From assembly GCA_024397995.1 (NCBI GenBank), contig CP073746.1, positions 2,294,001 to 2,358,000 of the forward strand: a DNA stretch of 64,000 nt, given 5' to 3'. Below the pieces are notes generated by a model. That model saw nothing but the letters and a program-made list of their open reading frames with translations, was not told where the DNA came from and made no database searches. The stretch comes from a bacterium SCSIO 12827 (GTDB lineage: Bacteria; Pseudomonadota; Alphaproteobacteria; Rhodospirillales; Casp-alpha2). Below are positions 17,272 to 25,393 of this stretch, piece after piece (within the stretch, counting starts at the first letter, position 1; each line of letters opens with the position of its first letter). A program made the translations under genes and the position numbers.

Positions 17272-17690
17272 TTTCTCTTCTTCCCTGTTGGGGCGGTGTG
17301 GGGCCGCCCAAGGACATGATTTGAGTTCTAGATTTCGAATACGGCGGCTCTATGGCAGGTCAGGGGCATGCCGAAGGCATTTCCCGACGCCGGGCGGCGC
17401 GCGGTAAGCGCTGCGTTCCGCAGAAACGGACGCATATCCAGACACAAGGCCAAATACAGGGAAGGATGAAATCGTGCGCTCAAAGCACAGGTACGCGTTC
17501 ATGCCTTATCCTCCTTATGAAGCAATATGGCGTCTTCAGACGATAACGGCCTGTCGGCCGAAACGCCTGTCCTGCCCGCCGTTAAGCCGGGCAATTCAGG
17601 GCTGGCCCCATACGGGCACCAACCTCGTTACTATAGCGAGACTCGTCTGAAATTTCAAGATTTCAGGGAAAATCCCCAGGCCGCGACCCG
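17272..17690 (-). other. rpoH leader and promoter region
   Basis: There are 419 bases between rpoH and mlaA, both on the reverse strand. The region holds the possible small ORF at 17350-17502 and a short GC-rich hairpin (CTGCG-TTC-CGCAG) inside it. It must contain the rpoH promoter, and a leader of this length could hold a temperature-responsive structure as known for rpoH in other bacteria. No promoter matches convincingly by eye, and no other gene is supported. Confidence 0.4.
17350..17502 (-). CDS. Possible small ORF upstream of rpoH
   Basis: A 50-codon reading frame (beginning MNAYLCFERTIS) starts at ATG 17502. It is preceded by an exact AAGGAGG Shine-Dalgarno sequence at 17516-17510, with a 7-base spacer, among the best ribosome sites in the window. 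It ends 78 bases before the rpoH start. The residues show no known domain. It may be a leader peptide linked to rpoH control, a small protein, or chance. No homologue is known to me. Confidence 0.35.
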   Translation of the reverse strand: MNAYLCFERTISSFPVFGLVSGYASVSAERSAYRAPPGVGKCLRHAPDLP

Positions 17691-18596
17691 TTACTGGACG
17701 GTCTGATCCAGCTTCGCGAACGAGGAATCCAGTCCGCCACCAGCGGGCAGTTCGCTGCGGATTTCCGGCGCAAGATCGGGAATCGGCGGCAGGTCCAGAT
17801 TCTGGCCATTGGAGATTTCCGCATTGCGCTTCTGGCGATAGAGCGAGCGGATCGCCGCATAATAATCGACCGAGGTCTTCTTGATCTGGTCCAGTTCCTC
17901 GACCACATCGGCATATTCCAGAAGGCCGTCGACGACATCAAGGGCCAGGTCGACCTCATCCGCATCGACATTGTCCAGATAGTAGCCCAGCGGATCGAAA
18001 TAGCTGTCGATCAACAGGCGTCCGATCGCATCGCGCGGATTGGACGGCCCCAGGATCGGCAATACGACATAGAAGCCCTCGCCCACGCCCCAAACACCCA
18101 GGGTCTGGCCGAAATCCTCGCTGTGCTTCTGAAAGCCCATCTCGGACGCCATATCGACCATGCCGGCCATGCCGACCGTCGTGTTGAGGAACGTGCGCAT
18201 GAAAGTCACCAGCGCGCGTTCGAACTCGAACTGCAGCACGTCGTTGACGAAGGTGATCGGCGACGACAGATTGTCGAACATGTTCTTGAGGGCCTGACGC
18301 CCGGTCGCCGGAACCGTTGAATTGTAGGTATTGACGATCGGCCGCAGAAGGCCTTCCTGCACCCCTTCGTTGAAGGAGAAGATGACCCGGTTCACGCTTT
18401 CCAGCGGATCATTGCCGTTATCGTCCGCCTGGGACAGCTGGATGTCCGACTGCGCGACCAATCCGCCCTGGTACGACAGAACCCGCGCTTGATCATCCGC
18501 CTGAGCAGTTCCCAAGAACAAGCCAGCCGCAAAAATCGCGCCGATCGCGAAATTTCGAAACCTACCGGTCAAAACCCAGCCCCATTTCCTCGTCAC
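17691..18596 (-). CDS. mlaA: MlaA/VacJ outer-membrane lipid-asymmetry protein
   Basis: MlaA removes phospholipids from the outer leaflet of the outer membrane and passes them to periplasmic MlaC. The sequence shows NDPLESVNRVIFSFNE, the family signature, then FVNDVLQFEFERA, FMRTFLNTTVGMAGM, EDFGQTLGVWGVGEGFYVV and LPILGPSNPRDAIG. The frame is open to 18710 but the first 38 residues look unlike a leader. I chose the GTG at 18596, which begins a clean signal peptide (about 1-33) ending in Ala-x-Ala. No lipobox Cys is visible, unlike the E. coli lipoprotein. A short acidic and Gln-rich linker follows the signal. Two MlaC/HpnM-like genes lie divergently upstream. MlaD, MlaE and MlaF are not in the window. 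Confidence 0.88.
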   Translation of the reverse strand: MTRKWGWVLTGRFRNFAIGAIFAAGLFLGTAQADDQARVLSYQGGLVAQSDIQLSQADDNGNDPLESVNRVIFSFNEGVQEGLLRPIVNTYNSTVPATGRQALKNMFDNLSSPITFVNDVLQFEFERALVTFMRTFLNTTVGMAGMVDMASEMGFQKHSEDFGQTLGVWGVGEGFYVVLPILGPSNPRDAIGRLLIDSYFDPLGYYLDNVDADEVDLALDVVDGLLEYADVVEELDQIKKTSVDYYAAIRSLYRQKRNAEISNGQNLDLPPIPDLAPEIRSELPAGGGLDSSFAKLDQTVQ

Positions 18597-18836
18597 GACC
18601 ACCTTACTTCGGCGGTCGGTTGAATCTGCTTGGCAATGTGACATGCTCAGGCACGCCATCTGTTGCCGTGAAGTAATAAGTGAAGTTGCCACCCCCCGCA
18701 ACCGATTCAAAGTAATTTATTTACCGTTGACCGCTAACTAAATCGTGATTTCAGCGTGTGCCCAGGCCCAACGCCAGGGTGCTTGAACCTCTGGGAAAAA
18801 TGCATATCCTGACACACCAGGGAGGCGCTCATAATC

Positions 18837-19481
18837 ATGACCCCACTTCGCCGACAGGCCGTTAAGCTCGTACTCGCATGGGTGCTTATCGCCTTTGCCA
18901 TGGCACCTTCGATCGTCCGCGCCGACACACCTGAGGCTGTTGTCGATGCGTTCCACAGCGACCTCCTCGCCGTCATGAAGGACAGCGATAATCTAGGAGT
19001 TTCAGGTCGTTATACGAAATTTCTCGATCATCTTGACCGCTATTTCCATATGCCCTTGATGGTCAGCTTCGTATCCGGCACGCATTGGGCCAAGGCCGAT
19101 CAGGACGCTCGTCGCAAATTGAATGATGCCGCACGGCGCCTAAGCGCCGGTGAGCTTGCCGTGCTGTTTTCCGGATACGGCGGCGAAACCTTCAAGACGG
19201 TCGGCACGCGGCCCATCAAGGATGGTTCCGTCCTGGTTGAAACGGAATTGGAACGAAAGTCGGATTCGAACGTAAAAGTGACTTATCGCCTGCGCAGGTT
19301 CGACGAAAAATGGCGAATCATCGATGTTCTTCTCGACGGCACCATTTCGCAGCTCATCAAACGCCGGGACGAATATCGCCGAACCCTTGAAGACAGCGGG
19401 ATCGCCGGCTTGACCAACCTGCTGAACGCAAAGGCGGACGAAATTCTCGCATCCGGCCGCACGGCCAAGGCCGGAAAGTAA
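18837..19481 (+). CDS. hpnM: HpnM-like (MlaC/Ttg2D superfamily) periplasmic protein, copy 1
   Basis: The 214-residue protein starts with a signal peptide (about 1-29, ending in Val-Arg-Ala). It has the Ttg2D/MlaC fold features: AVVDAFHSDLLAVMKDSDNL, a GRYTKFLDHLDRYFHMP segment, and the late VTYRLRRFDEKWRIIDVLLDG, which lines the lipid-binding pocket in MlaC. The motif order resembles HpnM, the hopanoid-associated member usually encoded beside hpnN. A second paralogue follows after 62 bases. It probably carries a lipid, perhaps a hopanoid, across the periplasm. Which paralogue is the true HpnM orthologue is uncertain. Confidence 0.72.
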   Translation: MTPLRRQAVKLVLAWVLIAFAMAPSIVRADTPEAVVDAFHSDLLAVMKDSDNLGVSGRYTKFLDHLDRYFHMPLMVSFVSGTHWAKADQDARRKLNDAARRLSAGELAVLFSGYGGETFKTVGTRPIKDGSVLVETELERKSDSNVKVTYRLRRFDEKWRIIDVLLDGTISQLIKRRDEYRRTLEDSGIAGLTNLLNAKADEILASGRTAKAGK

Positions 19482-19543
19482 AACGCCATCGCCGGGGGCA
19501 TCGCCCCTGGCATGGCCGCGAAACCCGGCTTAAGTGTTCGCCT

Positions 19544-20185
19544 ATGCGCAATCATTCGATGTCCATGTCCCTCACCGCCCCCATCATCGCGATCATGTTG
19601 CTGATCACGGGCACCATTCCCGCTGCGGCTCAGGCGACACGGACCAATCAGGCCGTTGAGGTGGTTAGCGCTTTCCATGCCACGCTGCTGGACGTCATGA
19701 AGCGCGCGGACGCACTCGGCGTGAAGGGCCGCTTCGAGACCCTGGCACCAGCCGTGGACAAGGCCTTCCACCTTGATCTGACAGCGCGTCAGTCGGCCGG
19801 CCGGCGGCCGTGGAAAGACGCCACGCAGGCGGAGCAGGCAGCGCTGCTCGACGTGTTCCGACGGTGGACCATCGGCACCTATGCCAATCAATTCGACGGC
19901 TGGTCCGGTCAAGCCTTCGTCGATCACGGCCAAAAACCGGGCCCGCAGAAAGGCACCGTGCTGGTCGAGACGGAACTGACCGGCAAGGAACCGGTCACGC
20001 TGACCTATCTTATGGTGCTCAAGGATGGACGCTGGGGCGTTTATGACGTTCTGGTGCGCCGTGGCACAACGTCAATCAGTCAGCTCGCCAAGCATATTTC
20101 CGAATTCAAGAGCATCGTCAAAAACGGCCTGCCCGCCCTGACCGATGCCCTGCAGGAAAAAACCCGGGTTCTTCTCGGCGGCTAG
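19544..20185 (+). CDS. hpnM: HpnM-like (MlaC/Ttg2D superfamily) periplasmic protein, copy 2
   Basis: The 213-residue protein has a signal peptide (about 1-30, ending in Ala-Ala-Ala-Gln-Ala) and the same motif order as its upstream neighbour. Shared elements are VVSAFHATLLDVMKRADALG, GRFETLAPAVDKAFHLDL and LTYLMVLKDGRWGVYDVLV. Alternative ATGs at residues 6 and 8 are possible. The two genes are clearly an old tandem duplication with low identity, so they may bind different lipids. The stop is 2 bases from the stop of the convergent hpnL gene. Periplasmic hopanoid or phospholipid shuttling is inferred from family and context. Confidence 0.75.
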   Translation: MRNHSMSMSLTAPIIAIMLLITGTIPAAAQATRTNQAVEVVSAFHATLLDVMKRADALGVKGRFETLAPAVDKAFHLDLTARQSAGRRPWKDATQAEQAALLDVFRRWTIGTYANQFDGWSGQAFVDHGQKPGPQKGTVLVETELTGKEPVTLTYLMVLKDGRWGVYDVLVRRGTTSISQLAKHISEFKSIVKNGLPALTDALQEKTRVLLGG

Positions 20186-20187
20186 GC

Positions 20188-21246
20188 TCAGCCCGACGGC
20201 TGACCGTTACCTTCACCATCTCCGTCCTCGCTGCCGCGTTCGGCCGATTTCAGCAGACCGCGCAGGGAGTAGATCGACCCCAACGCGAATCCCCAGACCA
20301 CGAAAACGATTTCACGGATGCGCTTGACCGCCGCCAAAGCCACGCCGGCCTCCGGCGACCCCGTGACGGCGCCGGCCAGAACAATCAATGCGCTGTCCTG
20401 GGTCCCCAAATTGGCCGGCACGAAGAAGGTCGCGGCACGCACCATCTGGTTCACGGATTCGATGATGAGGGCTTCGCCCGGCGTTACCGGATGGCCGAGG
20501 AAATAGAGAATCGCGTAGGTTTCCGCCGCCCCGACCACCCAGTTGGTAAGCGCGAGCAACACCGCCGGCACAAATCGCCAAGGACGTTCCGCATAGAAAT
20601 GATGCAGCCGGTCCTCGACGTCGTGGATATGGCCAAGGACGGCGTTGATGCGCGCGCCCAGCCGCGTCCGTCCCAGGCGGGTGCCCGTGCGGGAGGTCGC
20701 GCGGAATTTCTGGACCGCGAACAGGACCCCAATCCCGAAGGTCAGGAACAGGAACCCGCCCAGCGCGAAGGGGCCGTATCGCCCGCCGACCTCGTGACCG
20801 GCCAGCAAGACCAAGCCAATCAGCATGAAGATGACCAAGCCGATCAGGTTGACCGTGCGTGCGAGAATGATCGACGCCGTGCCCTCACGATAGCTGACCG
20901 CATGGTGGCGCTTCAGCAAAACGCCCTTGATCGGCTCGCCACCAAAGCCGCCGGCCGGCAGCACGGTATTGAAGGCCTCGCCGACCATGCGGATACGCCA
21001 CACGATATAGGACCAGCGCAGCGTCAAGGGCAGGCGCAGGATGGCCAAGTGCCAGGACAGGCTGTCGATATAGAAGGCCGCGAGATAAATCATGAAGGCC
21101 GCCGCCAATCCCTGCCAGCCCATATCAAGAATGCTGGCGAGGGCAACCTTGAAATCAACCTCGGCGACCACCCAGGCCAACAATGCCACGCCCAGCCCGA
21201 CATAAAGCCAAGTCAGAAACCGCGTCACAGACCGGCCGCCGGTCAT
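20188..21246 (-). CDS. hpnL: HpnL-type membrane protein (lysylphosphatidylglycerol synthase TM-region family)
   Basis: The 352-residue integral membrane protein has about eight hydrophobic segments, the first at about 8-28. Typical family motifs are RIRMVGEAFNTVLPAGGFGGEPIK, with the conserved Asn-x-x-Leu-Pro and Gly-Gly patch, and VNQMVRAATFFVPANLGTQDSA near the C-terminus. HpnL is encoded in hopanoid clusters, and its biochemical role is not well defined. A flippase-like or lipid-handling role is usually assumed for the superfamily. The start overlaps the stop of hpnN in an ATGA arrangement, showing translational coupling. Confidence 0.85.
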   Translation of the reverse strand: MTGGRSVTRFLTWLYVGLGVALLAWVVAEVDFKVALASILDMGWQGLAAAFMIYLAAFYIDSLSWHLAILRLPLTLRWSYIVWRIRMVGEAFNTVLPAGGFGGEPIKGVLLKRHHAVSYREGTASIILARTVNLIGLVIFMLIGLVLLAGHEVGGRYGPFALGGFLFLTFGIGVLFAVQKFRATSRTGTRLGRTRLGARINAVLGHIHDVEDRLHHFYAERPWRFVPAVLLALTNWVVGAAETYAILYFLGHPVTPGEALIIESVNQMVRAATFFVPANLGTQDSALIVLAGAVTGSPEAGVALAAVKRIREIVFVVWGFALGSIYSLRGLLKSAERGSEDGDGEGNGQPSG

Positions 21247-23861
21247 GTCCGCTCCCGGCCGCGCACCGCGAGCAGCGCCGGCAGTAGGACCAGGGTGCAG
21301 ATCAGGGTCAAGGTAATCGCAATGGTCAACAGCACGCCCATGCTGGCCGTACCGGGATGGCCGGACAGCGCGATGGACCCGAACGAGCCGATGGTGGTGA
21401 GCGCGCTGAACAGCACGGCACGCGGAGTCGAAGTCGCGAAGGCATCGCCCGCCGCCATATCACCGTCGGCGCGTTCCTGGCGGTCACGCAGGACAAGGTG
21501 GATGCCGCTGGCGACGCCGAGTCCGAACAGCAGCGGCAGGACAATGATGTTGGCAAAGTTGAAGGGCACCTGGAACACGACCGAGCATAGCACCGTCAGC
21601 ACCGCCGCCAGCCCCAGAGGAGCAAAGACGAAGGCCACGTCACTGACCCGGCGCAACAACAGGCCGAGCAGGATCAGGAGCGCCGTCACCGCGATGGCCC
21701 CGGCCTCAACGAAGGCCGACAGCACCGCCCGCCCCGCCTCGTAGATCGTGACCGGTGCACCCGACGCATCGGGGGTGACCTTGCGCAGCGCCGCGACGAA
21801 CCGTTCGACGGCGTCGGGATCACGCAGGTCGTCGGCGGGAATGATTTCGAGCCGCGCCTGCCCGCCCGGCGCGACATAGCGCGCGCGGATATCAGTCGGC
21901 AGATCGGTCAATGTGAACGGCTCAGGGCTCAAACTGCCCCGCAGGCGTTCGACGGCGTCGGGGAATACGGCGAGAAGCCCCTGCCCCAGTCCTGCCAGGC
22001 CCGCGTCGTCGAGGGTCTTCAGCAGCACTGCCAAACGCCCGGCCGCGCGGGCAAGGTCCGGCCCCGCATTGGTGGCGTCCAGATTTGCCAAGGCCGCCCT
22101 CAGACTTTCGGCGGCGGCGCGGCGACGCATCGGGTCTCTGTCCCCCGTGCCGCCACCGGTCGCCAGCGACGGCAGCATGAACAGGGCAAGGTCGCGGACG
22201 ATCTCGGCTTTTTCCTCTTGGTCGCCCGGCACGAAGCTCAAGACGGAGGCGACGCCCTTGACCTCGGGCAGGGCGGTGAGGCTTTCGGCCAGTCCGCGCG
22301 CCGCGTCCACATCGGGGGCCAGCACCGTGGCGCTGTAGGTCGACGCCCCCTTCTCCGCCGCCAGTTCATGGATCACGGCGACCGATTCCAGGTTTCGGTC
22401 CTGCAGGTTCAGGGGATCGAAATCGAACCGCGCCTGCGGTACGGCAGCCAGGCCGATAACCACCGCCGCCATGGCACCGATCAGCACCCGACGGGGATGA
22501 CCTTGCAAGGCACGGCGCGCCCGGTCGGACCATCCCGCATGACCATCCCGAAGGACCGCCACGGCGGGCATCAAAGTCAGCAAGGCGGGCAGCACGGTCA
22601 GGTTGGCGGCCAAGGCGATGAACATGCCCGATCCCGCGATCAGGCCCAATTCAGCCAGGCCCACGTAATCGGTCGGCAGGAAGGAATAAAAGGCGATGGC
22701 CGCCGCGACGGCACACAGCGTCAGACCGCCGCCGCCCGCCGCCGCCGTCGCCTCCAGCGCCGCCCCATTGTCATGGCCCCGGGCGCGATGCTCCCGATAA
22801 CGCAGCGCGAAGTGGATACCGAAATCGACGCTGAGCCCGATGAACAGCACGGCGAAGGCCACGGAAATCAGGTTGAGGGCCCCAAGCGCCCAGATCGCGA
22901 ACCCGGCCGTCCAGATCAGCCCCAGAATCAGGGTCGCCAGCACGGCGACGACCATACGCAGCGACCGCAGGCCAAGAACCAGCAGCACCAGAACCAGGGT
23001 AAACGACAACATCCCGGCCAAGCCCATGCCCTGCTCGACGCTTTTCAATTCATCCTGCTGCAGGGCGGCAGAGCCGGAGATGCGCAGGCGCACGGGCCCC
23101 GTCCCGTCCAACGTCAATTCCCGGCGCAGGTCCTTGAGGGCGGCGATCGGCTTGCCCGCCGGCTGCAACGATGCGAAATCCAACGGCGGCTTAAGCACGA
23201 TGAACCGCCGCGCCGTCGCGTCATCTTCCCCGGCCAACAGCCGTTGCCAGGACAGAATCGCATCCTCGCCTTTGGCGCGTTTCTCACCGACATCCGCCAA
23301 CAGGTTAAGCACTTTGGCCAGGGCCACGGGCGGCGTCTTGCCGTCAAGCTGCTGTTCGATGCCCTGGCGCAGCAGGTCGAACAGGGTCGCCAGACTGGCG
23401 TCGCCCCACAGACTGGCCAGGAAGGGCTGCGCTTCGGCCAGACGGCCAGTCAGATCTTCCAGTTCCCTAACCTCGAGGAACAACAGGCCATTCTGCTGCA
23501 GGAACGGATCGCCTTCGGGATCGAACAGGGCACCGAAGGTTTTCGGCTGTGCCTTGAGCCTACCGGCCAATTCCCGCGCCGCGCGCGCGACCTGCTCCGG
23601 CACGGCGCCGTCCAGGACCAGCAGGATGTTGTCACTCAGTTGCGGAAACAGGCGGCTGACTTCGCGATTATTCATACGGAACGGCAGGTCGGCGGACAGC
23701 ATGTCCGTGGTGTCCGTATGGATCGCCAGATTGCGCTGCAGATAGGAAAGCGTCAGCCCCGCGCCGACGATGGACAACAGCACGACCACCCAGGCGCCGC
23801 GCCGGACCAGACCGACCCAGGCCCGGAACAGACTTCCCGGAAACGCGGCGGCCTCCGTCAT
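21243..23861 (-). CDS. hpnN: HpnN RND/MMPL-family hopanoid transporter
   Basis: The 872-residue inner-membrane transporter has the RND layout. A first membrane segment (about 20-38) precedes a large periplasmic loop, then a bundle of five or six segments (about 260-460). A second periplasmic loop and a final bundle (about 690-865) follow. The sequence LFIGLSVDFGIHFALRYREH is an RND helix-4-like motif, echoed by LLFGLGVASGIHLVLRD in the second half. HpnN exports hopanoids towards the outer membrane. I chose ATG at 23861 because the longer frame runs into the upstream gene in another frame. The start overlaps the stop of the CDP-alcohol phosphotransferase (ATGA), and the stop overlaps the hpnL start, so the three form a tight unit. 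Confidence 0.9.
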   Translation of the reverse strand: MTEAAAFPGSLFRAWVGLVRRGAWVVVLLSIVGAGLTLSYLQRNLAIHTDTTDMLSADLPFRMNNREVSRLFPQLSDNILLVLDGAVPEQVARAARELAGRLKAQPKTFGALFDPEGDPFLQQNGLLFLEVRELEDLTGRLAEAQPFLASLWGDASLATLFDLLRQGIEQQLDGKTPPVALAKVLNLLADVGEKRAKGEDAILSWQRLLAGEDDATARRFIVLKPPLDFASLQPAGKPIAALKDLRRELTLDGTGPVRLRISGSAALQQDELKSVEQGMGLAGMLSFTLVLVLLVLGLRSLRMVVAVLATLILGLIWTAGFAIWALGALNLISVAFAVLFIGLSVDFGIHFALRYREHRARGHDNGAALEATAAAGGGGLTLCAVAAAIAFYSFLPTDYVGLAELGLIAGSGMFIALAANLTVLPALLTLMPAVAVLRDGHAGWSDRARRALQGHPRRVLIGAMAAVVIGLAAVPQARFDFDPLNLQDRNLESVAVIHELAAEKGASTYSATVLAPDVDAARGLAESLTALPEVKGVASVLSFVPGDQEEKAEIVRDLALFMLPSLATGGGTGDRDPMRRRAAAESLRAALANLDATNAGPDLARAAGRLAVLLKTLDDAGLAGLGQGLLAVFPDAVERLRGSLSPEPFTLTDLPTDIRARYVAPGGQARLEIIPADDLRDPDAVERFVAALRKVTPDASGAPVTIYEAGRAVLSAFVEAGAIAVTALLILLGLLLRRVSDVAFVFAPLGLAAVLTVLCSVVFQVPFNFANIIVLPLLFGLGVASGIHLVLRDRQERADGDMAAGDAFATSTPRAVLFSALTTIGSFGSIALSGHPGTASMGVLLTIAITLTLICTLVLLPALLAVRGRERT

Positions 23862-24517
23862 CCCTCCTGCTTTCCGCCCTCGGCCAGGGCGCGACGGCGG
23901 GCCCGGTATTTGATCCCCCATTGGACGGCGAACAACAGCGCGAAGCCGGGCGCGCCGATGGTGGCGGCGACCAGAAGCAGTTCCTGATACCCCAGGAACA
24001 CCAGGACCGGCACCGCCAGAATGGCGTCGTCGGGATCGAAGCCCATGAACGATCCCAGTTCGGCGCTGCGCGCCCCCGCCAGGCTTTCCATCCGCATGAC
24101 CAGCCATAGGATAAAGGTCACCGAGGCGCCGGCAAGAATGCCCATGGGGATGGCCAGCATGCCCCACTCGCCCCCCCGGAGCCCGATGCCGAGGCCGACG
24201 AAGATGACGGCATTGCAGACGGCATCGGCGATCAAGTCGAACTTGTGACCGGCGGCGCTGGTCTGTCCCGACACTCGAGCATAGTCGCCGTCGCCCCGGT
24301 CCAGCACCATGGACAGGATGAACAGGCCCGAGCCGATCTGCCACCACGGCAGCCCCAACCAGGAGGACGGGCCGAGGGCGAAAGCAACCGCGGCGGCGAT
24401 GCCCGTGGCCAAGCGCACGACAGTCACCTGGCTTGGCGTGATCTTGCTGCCCGCCGCCATCAAGGGTTTGGTCACGGTCACGCGCGCGACCTTGTGGATC
24501 CAGGTATTGTGACTAAT
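23858..24517 (-). CDS. CDP-alcohol phosphotransferase family membrane enzyme
   Basis: This membrane enzyme of about 219 residues transfers a phosphoalcohol from a CDP-alcohol to an acceptor alcohol. The full signature is present: DRGDGDYAR, then eight residues, Gly, three residues, Asp, three residues, Asp. About five hydrophobic segments flank it. A GTG start at 24481 gives 207 residues. However, the frame is open upstream and encodes SHNTWIHKVAR, which looks like the N-terminus I recall for relatives. An ATT codon at 24517 follows GGAGG with 7-base spacing. I therefore favour a rare ATT start, with GTG as the fallback. It is coupled to hpnN by an ATGA overlap. Substrates are unknown; the nearby nucleotidyltransferase could supply the CDP-alcohol. 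Confidence 0.8.
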   Translation of the reverse strand: MSHNTWIHKVARVTVTKPLMAAGSKITPSQVTVVRLATGIAAAVAFALGPSSWLGLPWWQIGSGLFILSMVLDRGDGDYARVSGQTSAAGHKFDLIADAVCNAVIFVGLGIGLRGGEWGMLAIPMGILAGASVTFILWLVMRMESLAGARSAELGSFMGFDPDDAILAVPVLVFLGYQELLLVAATIGAPGFALLFAVQWGIKYRARRRALAEGGKQEG

Positions 24518-24628
24518 GGTCTTGCCTCCGGTTGCGGGCGGGTCTACATGGGGCGATAAGGATAGCCCGGAACATCATGAAAATTGCGGCAAAAGGCAAC
24601 CGGCATCGGCACCGCCGTTGAAGAAATC

Positions 24629-25387
24629 ATGCTGAATACACCCGTCCTCACCGACGCCCAGATCACACAATTCGCCGACGATGGATACCTTGTCCTGCGC
24701 GGCGGGTTTTCTTCCGACGAGATGGCGCGCATCGCCACATGGACCGATGAGGTCCTGGCCCTGCCCGAGGTTTCGGGCCGCCATTGGGTATTTCACGAGA
24801 AAAGCCAGAAGAACCCGGGCGACAATTTGGTCAGCCGGATCGAGCGCATTTCCCCCTTCCACGACGGGTTCGGCGCCCTGGCCGAGGCCCTGCGCGGCCC
24901 GGTCGGCCAGTTGCTGGGCGAAGACGCTGCCCTGTTCAAGGAAAAGATCAATTTCAAGATGCCGGGCGGCGATGGTTTCAAGCCGCACCAGGATTCCCAG
25001 GCCGGCTGGGACGTCTATACGGATTTCTTCATCTCGGCGTTGGTGTCGATCGACGCGGCGACGGAAGAAAACGGCTGTTTGAAGATGGTTCGCGGTCATC
25101 ACAAGAAGGGCATGTTCGCCTCGTGGGAACCGATGTCCGATGCCGACATGGCCGATATGGATTTTCAGCCCGTGCCGACCAACCCGGGCGACGTCGTGTT
25201 CTTCGATTCCTTCGCCCCTCATTCCTCGGAACCGAACCTGAGCGACAAGATCCGCCGCATCTATTACGCCACCTATAACCGGGCGTCGGCGGGCCAGTTC
25301 ATGGACCGCTACTATGCGGACAAGCATAAGAACTACCCGCCGGACATCGACCGTGACCCGGCGAAGCAATACGTGTTCAGAGTCTAG
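24629..25387 (+). CDS. Phytanoyl-CoA dioxygenase-family Fe(II)/2-oxoglutarate oxygenase
   Basis: The 252-residue enzyme has the iron-binding His-x-Asp at H120/D122 (KPHQDSQAGW) and a distal His at about 198 (FAPHSSEPN). An Arg at about 210 probably binds 2-oxoglutarate. The N-terminus (LTDAQITQFADDGYLVLRGGF) is the standard PhyH opening. ATG 24629 was chosen over a TTG at 24584. Members hydroxylate small acids, phosphonates (PhnY, TmpA) or lipids. The gene stands alone on the forward strand between a CDP-alcohol phosphotransferase and a nucleotidyltransferase, both reverse. A PhnZ-like HD oxygenase lies 12 kb away. The substrate is not determined; a hydroxylated headgroup or phosphonate is a guess from context. 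Confidence 0.8.
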   Translation: MLNTPVLTDAQITQFADDGYLVLRGGFSSDEMARIATWTDEVLALPEVSGRHWVFHEKSQKNPGDNLVSRIERISPFHDGFGALAEALRGPVGQLLGEDAALFKEKINFKMPGGDGFKPHQDSQAGWDVYTDFFISALVSIDAATEENGCLKMVRGHHKKGMFASWEPMSDADMADMDFQPVPTNPGDVVFFDSFAPHSSEPNLSDKIRRIYYATYNRASAGQFMDRYYADKHKNYPPDIDRDPAKQYVFRV

Positions 25388-25393
25388 CTTGAA

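Noticed and set aside
22218-23987. 589-codon open frame on the forward strand
   Set aside because: Antisense to hpnN; composition dominated by Gln, Arg and Gly; no ribosome site or domain.
24245-24347. Longer N-terminus for HpnN reaching to 24347
   Set aside because: The extra 160 residues lie in another frame over the CDP-alcohol phosphotransferase, whose full catalytic signature shows it is the real gene.
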